DNA of 64,000 nt, taken from contig NZ_FNGI01000001.1 of assembly GCF_900102945.1 (NCBI RefSeq), positions 310,001-374,000 on the forward strand. Reading direction: 5' to 3'. Source of the DNA: Modicisalibacter muralis (GTDB lineage: Bacteria; Pseudomonadota; Gammaproteobacteria; Pseudomonadales; Halomonadaceae). The notes beneath the pieces were generated by a model. It was not told the DNA's origin and did not search any database. It worked only from the letters and a program-made list of their open reading frames with translations. This document shows, one piece after another, positions 58,446-64,000 of this stretch. The translations under genes and the position numbers were made by a program. Positions within the stretch are counted from its first letter, which is position 1; every line of letters begins with the position of its first letter.

Positions 58446-59147
58446 ATGCCTTCTCCCGAATCTCCTCTGATCATTGCTCTCGATTACCCATCGCTGGATG
58501 CTGCGCTGTGCATGGCCGATCGTCTCGACCCTCGGCGTTGCCGGGTCAAGGTCGGCAAGGAGCTTTTCACTCGCAGCGGCCCTGACGTACTCGAGGCCCT
58601 GCATGGACGTGGCTTCGAGGTGTTTCTCGATCTCAAGTTTCATGACATACCCAATACCGTGGCGGGCGCCGTTCAGGCTGCCGCGGAGCAGGGCGTGTGG
58701 ATGGTCAATGTGCATGCCGGGGGTGGGCGGCGGATGATGGAGGCCGCAAGCGAATGCCTGAAGCGGCATGGCCTGCACACGCATCTGATCGCGGTAACGG
58801 TGCTGACCAGCATGGAGCGAGTGGATTTGGCCGAAATCGGGCTGGATATCGAACCACTGGAGCAGGTCGAGCGATTGGCTCGCCTGGCCCAGCAAAGCGG
58901 CATGGCCGGTGTGGTTAGTTCGGCGCGGGAATCCGCTCGGGTGCGCGAGCTATGCGGCGATGACTTCCTCAAGGTGACACCGGGCATCCGGCCGTCATTC
59001 GCCGGCGTTGGCGATCAGCGCCGCGTGCTGACACCGGCGGACGCCATGGCTGCTGGTAGCACGCATCTGGTGATTGGTCGACCGGTGACCCAGGCCGACG
59101 ACCCGATGGCCGCGTTGGAAGCTATCGAGCGCGAACTGATTGACTAG
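58446..59147 (+). CDS. pyrF: Orotidine-5'-phosphate decarboxylase PyrF
   Basis: Last enzyme of UMP synthesis. The 233-residue TIM-barrel protein has the core [12 protein letters not shown] (Asp-Lys-Asp triad region), an early [12 protein letters not shown] segment, [12 protein letters not shown] and the C-terminal phosphate site [16 protein letters not shown]. The ATG at 58446 matches the family start. A TTAAGC-17-TATACT pair (58389-58417) is a possible promoter. It converges on lapB with only 13 bases between stops. Confidence 0.96.
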   Translation: MPSPESPLIIALDYPSLDAALCMADRLDPRRCRVKVGKELFTRSGPDVLEALHGRGFEVFLDLKFHDIPNTVAGAVQAAAEQGVWMVNVHAGGGRRMMEAASECLKRHGLHTHLIAVTVLTSMERVDLAEIGLDIEPLEQVERLARLAQQSGMAGVVSSARESARVRELCGDDFLKVTPGIRPSFAGVGDQRRVLTPADAMAAGSTHLVIGRPVTQADDPMAALEAIERELID

Positions 59148-59160
59148 CCGATGGTGTCGT

Positions 59161-60345
59161 TCATTCGCCTTCCAGGCCGATGATCGGCTTGGTGGCGCCC
59201 CAACTGCGGCAGCGCGGGCACTGCCAATGCAATTGCGCGCCAGAGAATCCGCAGCGCTGGCAACGAAAGCGTGGCTGGGCTTCGAGCAGTTTGCCGCTGT
59301 GCTGCTTGAGCAGGGCGATACGTTCATGCTGAGCCGGCTCGGCGTCGAGCAGGTACAGGTTTATCAGATAATCGATGCCGCGCAGGCTGGGCGTCGCCGC
59401 CAGTTGCTTGCCCACGAATTCAGCCGCGGATACGCTGCCTTCGCGGCGCTCCAGCGATTGCGCCAGCATGATCACGGCGCTGATATGCGGCGTGGCTTGG
59501 ATCAGTTGATGGAGACAACGCTCCAGGCCATTCTCGTCCTCGAGTTTGAGAAAAGCCGCACGCAACGGCTCGAGGATGATCGGCGTGAAAGCGCGATCCT
59601 GTTCGGGAATGCGCCGCAGCAGGCGAATCTCGGCCTTGTAGTTGCCGGCGTCGCGCTCGATCTCGGCCAACAGCCAGTTGGCGCGCACGCAGTGCTCGTC
59701 GATGCTCAGGGCCTGGCGTAACCGCTTGCGCGCCAAGGAAGGGCTGGCGGAGCGCAACTCCTGCTGCGCCAGTTCACACAGCCAATGGGGCGCGGCACGG
59801 CGCACGGTCTCGTCCTGACGGATAAGTTGCGGAAGCGCGACATCGAGCGCGGATTGCCATTCCCGCTCGCGCTCGAGCAGATCGACCAGCAAGCGCTTGG
59901 CCGATTGGCGCATGCCATCGTCGCCGGTGTCGCGCATCAATTGCTGGAGCAGGCGCTCGGCGCGATCGAGCAAGCCAAGATGCAGGAAGTCGCGTGACAG
60001 TTCGAGTTGCACCTGATCGCTCTGTCCGGTCGACAGCGTGGGGCGGGCGAGAAGGTTTTGATGGATCTTCACCGCGCGATCGGCTTCGCCGCGTGAGCGG
60101 AACAGGTTGCCGAGGGCGATATGCGTTTCGATGGTATCGCTATTGACCTCGATGGCCTGCACGAAGGTCTCGATGGCGCGGTCCGGCTGCTCATTAAGCA
60201 GGTAATTGAGGCCCACGAAGTAATCGCGTGAGAGGGTGGCGTGTTGCCGGGTCCGGCCACGAGAGCGTAACGGCTCGCGACGGCCCAGCCACCAGCCAAT
60301 GGCGATTGCCGCCAACAGCAGGGCCAGCAGCAGCAGATCGGGCAT
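59161..60345 (-). CDS. lapB: Lipopolysaccharide assembly protein LapB (YciM)
   Basis: An inner-membrane-anchored TPR protein that couples lipid A and LPS supply and, in E. coli, guides FtsH to degrade LpxC. The 394-residue chain has an N-terminal helix (MPDLLLLALLLAAIAIGWWLGRR), about nine TPR-like repeats (e.g. DYFVGLNYLLNEQPDRAIETFVQAIEV in pieces), and a C-terminal rubredoxin-like metal site (CQRC at about 367-370 and CPRC about 13 residues later). It abuts lapA with no gap. Unrelated to the ABC exporter also called LapB in adhesin literature. Confidence 0.95.
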   Translation of the reverse strand: MPDLLLLALLLAAIAIGWWLGRREPLRSRGRTRQHATLSRDYFVGLNYLLNEQPDRAIETFVQAIEVNSDTIETHIALGNLFRSRGEADRAVKIHQNLLARPTLSTGQSDQVQLELSRDFLHLGLLDRAERLLQQLMRDTGDDGMRQSAKRLLVDLLEREREWQSALDVALPQLIRQDETVRRAAPHWLCELAQQELRSASPSLARKRLRQALSIDEHCVRANWLLAEIERDAGNYKAEIRLLRRIPEQDRAFTPIILEPLRAAFLKLEDENGLERCLHQLIQATPHISAVIMLAQSLERREGSVSAAEFVGKQLAATPSLRGIDYLINLYLLDAEPAQHERIALLKQHSGKLLEAQPRFRCQRCGFSGAQLHWQCPRCRSWGATKPIIGLEGE

Positions 60346-60651
60346 TTAGGGGCTTTCCTTGAACTCCTGAATGCGTAGGCGATCCAGTTCCTTGCGCTGT
60401 TGCTGGTTGTGCCGCTGTGCTCGGGTCAGCAGTGCGCGCAGGCGCAGATAGACGCCGCTCATCGCCAGCATGCCGAGTATCACGCCGCAAGCCAGGGCGA
60501 TGAGTAGCCAAAGCGACAGCGAAGCCGGCGGTAGCTCCACCCAGATCAGGTTCAGTGGCAACGCCTGCTGGTTGTTGACGGCGAAAAGTATGCCGAGCAA
60601 CAGTACCACCAACAGGATGATGGCCAGCAGCAGACCTTTGAGCCAACGCAT
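60346..60651 (-). CDS. lapA: LapA/YciS-family (DUF1049) inner-membrane protein
   Basis: A 101-residue protein with two hydrophobic helices (about 5-24, LLLAIILLVVLLLGILFAVNN; about 45-68, LSLWLLIALACGVILGMLAM) and a basic C-terminal coil, as expected for the partner of LapB in LPS assembly. It is immediately upstream of lapB and downstream of ihfB on the same strand. Unrelated to LapA-type adhesins. Confidence 0.92.
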   Translation of the reverse strand: MRWLKGLLLAIILLVVLLLGILFAVNNQQALPLNLIWVELPPASLSLWLLIALACGVILGMLAMSGVYLRLRALLTRAQRHNQQQRKELDRLRIQEFKESP

Positions 60652-60687
60652 AGCGGTTTCCTTTTCGAATTCGGTAGCGGCCGGGCG

Positions 60688-60984
60688 TCAGTAGCCTAGC
60701 GCGCGGCTGGCATTCACCTGCTCGCGCAGTTCCTTGCCCGGCTTGAAGTGTGGCACGAACTTGCCATCCAGATCGACTGGATCGCCGGTTTTGGGATTGC
60801 GGCCCAGGCGCGGCTCGCGGTAATGCAGCGAGAAGCTGCCGAAGCCGCGTATCTCGACGCGACCGCCGTCGGCCAAGGCCTCCGTGATGTCGTCGAGAAT
60901 GATACGTACCGCAGCCTCGACTTCCTTTATCGACAGCTCTGGCTGTCGCATGGCGATCTGCTCGATCAACTCGGATTTAGTCAT
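60688..60984 (-). CDS. ihfB: Integration host factor subunit beta
   Basis: A 98-residue DNA-bending protein of the HU/IHF family that pairs with IhfA. It begins [18 protein letters not shown] and carries the arm motif [28 protein letters not shown] with the intercalating proline. The start at 60984 was chosen as the conserved N-terminus; the frame continues upstream without similarity. It leads an ihfB-lapA-lapB unit on the minus strand and is not next to rpsA, its frequent neighbour. Confidence 0.97.
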   Translation of the reverse strand: MTKSELIEQIAMRQPELSIKEVEAAVRIILDDITEALADGGRVEIRGFGSFSLHYREPRLGRNPKTGDPVDLDGKFVPHFKPGKELREQVNASRALGY

Positions 60985-61150
60985 CGGGTATCTCCGTGCG
61001 GCATTGCCGGTAGGCGGCAGGAGCCAAGGTCTTGTTGTTTCGCTCAGCATACTGCCCAAACCGTGAGAAAACAACGCACTAGCTTACAAGCAAAAGGTAG
61101 TCGGTTTTCTGCGGTTCGTGGCATGCATGTCGTGGCGAGAAAGCCTCGGG

Positions 61151-61156
61151 TATACT
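61151..61156 (+). promoter_or_regulatory. Possible -10 of sdhE promoter
   Basis: TATACT at 61151-61156, 34 bases before the sdhE ATG. The -35 at 17 bases upstream (TGTCGT) is weak. Confidence 0.3.
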
Positions 61157-61189
61157 GCCGCCACCCTTAATTCGTGACTTTCGAGGCCC

Positions 61190-61471
61190 ATGGTGAGCGA
61201 AGACATCACTCTCAAGCGCCTGTACTGGCATTCCCGCCGTGGCATGTGGGAACTCGATCTGCTGCTGGTTCCATTTCTCGAGCACCGCTACAGCGAACTC
61301 GACGAGCGCGATCGGGAGGCGTTTCGCGCGTTGATCGAAGAGGAAGACCAGGATCTGTTCGTATGGCTGATGCGCCGTGAGTGGCCCCAAGACGATGCGC
61401 TGCGTCGCGTCGTCAAGATGATCGTCGAATATGCTGAAACAACCGGTAACGATCAGTATCGCACCCTCTAG
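61190..61471 (+). CDS. sdhE: FAD assembly factor SdhE (YgfY/CptB)
   Basis: A 93-residue five-helix protein needed for covalent FAD attachment to SdhA and related flavoproteins. The RGxxE motif region reads WHSRRGMWELDLLLVPFLE (about 13-31). The ending, about DLFVWLMRREWPQDDAL, matches the family. ATG at 61190 or GTG at 61193 could start it. It overlaps ygfX by 41 bases. nadB, another FAD enzyme, converges on the pair. Confidence 0.94.
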   Translation: MVSEDITLKRLYWHSRRGMWELDLLLVPFLEHRYSELDERDREAFRALIEEEDQDLFVWLMRREWPQDDALRRVVKMIVEYAETTGNDQYRTL

Positions 61472-61838
61472 GCTGGCGCTGACGGTCACCGCATTGCTCG
61501 GGTTGGCCACCTGCCTGGTCGTGGCGCGGTATGGGCCGCCGTGGCTAACCGTCACGGCGGTCTTGGCGTTATGCGCGGCGGTTTGGCGCGAGTGCCGCCG
61601 GGTCGGTTTGTGGCGGTTGCGCTGGGTGCCTGGCATCGAGGGCGGCTGGCAGCAACAGCCCGGTCGCAGCGGTGAATGGCGCCCCGTGGAGCTGTGCTGC
61701 GATTATCTCGGCCCCTGGCTGATCGGTTTGCGCATCGCCGGCCGGCGGCATTGGCTGTGGCCGGACAGCGCCAGTTTCGACGAACGCCGGGCGTTGCGCC
61801 GGGTGCTGTTGTGGAACAAATCAACGTCGCAACGTTAG
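61431..61838 (+). CDS. ygfX: YgfX/CptA-like inner-membrane protein
   Basis: A 135-residue protein with two adjacent hydrophobic helices at about 14-50 (LALTVTALLGLATCLVV, WLTVTAVLALCAAVW), then a basic, Trp-rich soluble part. E. coli YgfX (CptA) is the membrane partner of SdhE (CptB), described as a toxin acting on MreB and FtsZ. Gene order and size match. The long 41-base overlap with sdhE implies tight coupling. The 3' end overlaps the convergent nadB stop by 18 bases. Confidence 0.88.
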   Translation: MLKQPVTISIAPSRLALTVTALLGLATCLVVARYGPPWLTVTAVLALCAAVWRECRRVGLWRLRWVPGIEGGWQQQPGRSGEWRPVELCCDYLGPWLIGLRIAGRRHWLWPDSASFDERRALRRVLLWNKSTSQR

Positions 61839-63410
61839 GTGCGACACCGAGGGTTTGGCCTGGCCCTCCGCATGGTCGGGGCAGTCCCGGTTGAAGTGCA
61901 GGCCCCGCGATTCACGGCGTGCATGGGCGGCGGCAATCAGCAGTTCGGCAAGTTGCAGGGCATGGCGTAGCCTGGCCAGCGCCAGGGTCGGCGCATTGTG
62001 CAGCCACAGCGGGGCACTTTCGATGTGCAAGCGGCGTAGTGCCTCGCTACCGGCGGCGAGCCCGACATCGCTGCGCACGATCCCCACGCTATCGCTCATG
62101 ATTCGACGCAATGCCGCCAGTGCCTTGGCGATCTCGTCATCCGCTACGCCCGGCTGGCTCGCCGGCGTCGTTGCAAACTCCGGGGTGAGCGGTTCGGCAT
62201 GATTTTCATCGAGGGGCGCGTGCAGTGCCTGAGCGGCGCCGCGCGCATACACCAGACACTCGAGCAATGAGTTGCTGGCCATGCGGTTGGCGCCATGCAG
62301 GCCGGTATAAGCGACTTCGCCAATCGCGTAGAGGTGCGCTACGTCGCTGGCGCCGCAATGATCGGTCGCAATGCCACCGCAGCTATAGTGGGCGGCGGGT
62401 ACCACCGGAATCGGCTGGCGAGTGATATCCAGGCCGCGTGTCAGGCAGTGGGCATGAATGGTCGGGAAATGCTCGCGTACCGCTGCCGGTTCGAGATGGG
62501 TGACGTCGAGCAAGACATGTGGGCTGCCTGCACGCAGCATCTCGGCATGGATGGCGCGCGCGACGATATCGCGTGGCGCCAGTTCAGCGCGGGTATCATA
62601 ATCGGGCATGAAGCGCCGCCCCTGGGCGTCCCGCAGAATGCCACCTTCGCCGCGTACCGCCTCACTGATCAGAAACGGATTGCCGCTGGGATCATAGAGG
62701 CAGGTGGGGTGGAACTGCTGGAATTCCAAATTCTTGAGCGTGGCGCCGAGCGCGGCGGCCATTGCCATGCCTTCGCCGCAGGCTGGGGCTGGGCTGGTAG
62801 TGTGCCGGTAGAGTCCGCTGGCGCCGCCGGTAGCCAGTATGGTGTCGCGCGCCGCGAGCATGTGTGGCCGATCGGCGGTGTCGAGGCACAGCGCGCCACG
62901 GCAGTTCCCGTTGTGGTCGCGCAGTAGCTCGATGGCTTGCAGGTCGTTTACCAACTCAATGGCGGGATGGCGTCTTGCATGTTCGATCAGCGTATCGATC
63001 AGTGCCAGGCCGGTGGCATCCGCCGCATGAATGATGCGCCGTGCGCCATGGCCACCCTCGCGGGTCAGGTGAAACGGGTAGGGCGCGTCGGGAGTGACAT
63101 CCGGCGTGAAAGGCACGCCGAGCGCGACCAGCCAGTCGATGGCCGCGCGGCCGTTTTCGACGGTGAAGCGTACCGCGGCTTCATCGCACAAGCCATCACC
63201 GGCGATCAGTGTGTCCTGAACGTGATCCTCGGTGGTGTCGTGTGGCGCCAATACTGCGGCGATGCCGCCCTGAGCCCAGCGACTGGCGCCGATATCGTCC
63301 TGTGCCGGGCGCAGCAACGTCACCGGGCGGTGCTCGGCGAGTTCCAGTGCCAGCGCCAGGCCGGCGACGCCACCGCCGATGATTAGAACGTCATGATCGC
63401 TGCGAATCAT
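61821..63410 (-). CDS. nadB: L-aspartate oxidase NadB
   Basis: FAD enzyme that oxidises aspartate to iminoaspartate, the first step of de novo NAD synthesis. The 529-residue product has the FAD motif VLIIGGGVAGLALALEL (8-24), RWAQGGIAAVLAPHDTTEDHVQDT (about 44-67), the substrate-site stretch GHGARRIIHAADATG, and the C-terminal GLHGANRMASNSLLECLVYA. All features are in place. It converges on ygfX with an 18-base overlap, and its start lies within the last 20 bases of the upstream unknown gene, so it is likely translated with it. Confidence 0.97.
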   Translation of the reverse strand: MIRSDHDVLIIGGGVAGLALALELAEHRPVTLLRPAQDDIGASRWAQGGIAAVLAPHDTTEDHVQDTLIAGDGLCDEAAVRFTVENGRAAIDWLVALGVPFTPDVTPDAPYPFHLTREGGHGARRIIHAADATGLALIDTLIEHARRHPAIELVNDLQAIELLRDHNGNCRGALCLDTADRPHMLAARDTILATGGASGLYRHTTSPAPACGEGMAMAAALGATLKNLEFQQFHPTCLYDPSGNPFLISEAVRGEGGILRDAQGRRFMPDYDTRAELAPRDIVARAIHAEMLRAGSPHVLLDVTHLEPAAVREHFPTIHAHCLTRGLDITRQPIPVVPAAHYSCGGIATDHCGASDVAHLYAIGEVAYTGLHGANRMASNSLLECLVYARGAAQALHAPLDENHAEPLTPEFATTPASQPGVADDEIAKALAALRRIMSDSVGIVRSDVGLAAGSEALRRLHIESAPLWLHNAPTLALARLRHALQLAELLIAAAHARRESRGLHFNRDCPDHAEGQAKPSVSHLTLRR

Positions 63411-64000
63411 CTTTGTCGATTCCCGTTTGATTGTCCCGTTCGGGGTTGCCGGTAACCAGCCGGCGTGCGTCGCTGATCAGCGTGTGACGGTTGGCGCGAC
63501 GCCGCAGGCGCTTGCTGGGCAGGCGCCGCAGACTGCCCAGGCGCACGCTGAGTTCGCTGGTCTGGCGCGCCAGTTCGCGATTGAGCCATAGATAACCGCT
63601 GGGACTGAATAGCGTGCGCCCATTCTCGCCGCGTGCGGTGGTGGCCTGTTCGGCATAACTTTGCAGGTCGAAGCGGCCCACCTGCACATCGACAGGCTGC
63701 CCGGTGCGTACTTGGAAGGCCAGCGTTCCCAACACCTTCGCCAGATGGTGCTGCTCTTCACGCAGCCCCTGCATGGCATCGATGCGATCATGCCCCTCGC
63801 GGGTCGTCCAATGCGTTTCCAGCAGCAGTTCGACGGTGGAGAGCATGCGTCGCTGCAACGAGATAAGGTCGTCGAGCTCGTTGCGGCGTAGGCGCCGCTC
63901 GCTGTGAATGGCATCGACCAGACCGCGCTGCTTGACGAGCTGCTGGGTGGTGGTCTTGAGCAGCGCCCGAGTGTCGATATCGCTGGCGGCGCTGGCTCGG
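63391..64000 (-). CDS. Unidentified protein, C-terminal part (5' end beyond the window)
   Basis: An open frame from the right edge to the stop at 63391, at least 202 residues, with no start needed inside the window. It looks helical and coiled-coil-like (ALLKTTTQQLVKQRGLVDAI, SERRLRRNELDDLISLQRRML), then a less charged segment (FQVRTGQPVDVQVGRFDLQSYAEQA) and a very basic end (RLPSKRLRRRANRHTLISDARRLV). No hydrophobic membrane segment occurs in the visible part. I do not recognise the family. The stop overlaps nadB by 20 bases on the same strand, which suggests an operon. A TTG at 63858 could be an internal start but is not required. Confidence 0.75.
   Translation of the reverse strand, partial: RASAASDIDTRALLKTTTQQLVKQRGLVDAIHSERRLRRNELDDLISLQRRMLSTVELLLETHWTTREGHDRIDAMQGLREEQHHLAKVLGTLAFQVRTGQPVDVQVGRFDLQSYAEQATTARGENGRTLFSPSGYLWLNRELARQTSELSVRLGSLRRLPSKRLRRRANRHTLISDARRLVTGNPERDNQTGIDKDDSQRS

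Overview
The window reads as a core-genome segment of a GC-rich, moderately halophilic gammaproteobacterium, most likely Halomonas or a close relative in the Halomonadaceae. This is inferred from gene order, the TyrA-AroA and Nudix-thiamine-synthase fusions, the acidic insert and tail of GyrA, and the general codon and base style. No search was possible. No rRNA, tRNA, CRISPR array, transposase gene or prophage was seen. ftsA is cut by the left edge and an unrecognised gene by the right edge.

Region by region: (1) 1-9540 is the end of the division and envelope cluster: ftsA, ftsZ, lpxC, a dciA-type gene on the other strand, a small secreted-protein ORF, secA, argJ and a Nudix/thiamine-phosphate-synthase-like fusion. 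(2) 9541-12705 is accessory: a LysM and glycine-zipper protein overlapping a two-helix membrane protein (toxin/immunity-like), then a CNNM/CBS transporter. (3) 12783-18661 is type IV pilus biogenesis (pilA, and pilB-pilC-pilD with coaE and yacG). (4) 19539-37315 is a complete Lap-type giant-adhesin locus: outer-membrane factor, ABC exporter, membrane-fusion protein, an orphan LuxR-type regulator, a 2866-residue RTX adhesin, a small conserved protein, then a LapD-like c-di-GMP receptor and a LapG-like protease on the other strand. (5) 37370-42440 holds a CDF metal exporter, TrkH, an acyltransferase and RdgC. (6) 42670-53114 runs from a thioesterase through gyrA, serC, pheA, tyrA-aroA and cmk to rpsA. 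(7) 53188-64000 holds trmJ, groEL-groES, fxsA, an SDR, comEA, pyrF, lapB/lapA (LPS assembly, unrelated to the Lap adhesin proteins), ihfB, sdhE, ygfX, nadB and the partial gene.

How the genes work together: the Lap locus can be read end to end. The adhesin has an N-terminal retention module with a TAAG site at residues 110-113 and a C-terminal RTX secretion signal. It should be exported by the three upstream genes, held in the outer-membrane pore, and released by the LapG-like cysteine protease unless LapD, bound to c-di-GMP, sequesters that protease.

The most interesting candidate for something undescribed is the small ORF just upstream of secA (3966-4331). It has a signal-peptide-like N-terminus and ends in Arg-Arg-Gly-Pro-Pro-Pro-Trp-Leu-Ala. 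Its last codons contain an 8-base sequence perfectly complementary to the secA ribosome-binding region. This matches the logic of the E. coli SecM arrest-peptide switch. Other notable signals are a pair of short transposon-like repeats with 16-bp terminal inverted repeats (one inside the pil operon), the toxin/immunity-like pair, and an AT-rich von Willebrand A domain spliced into the adhesin.
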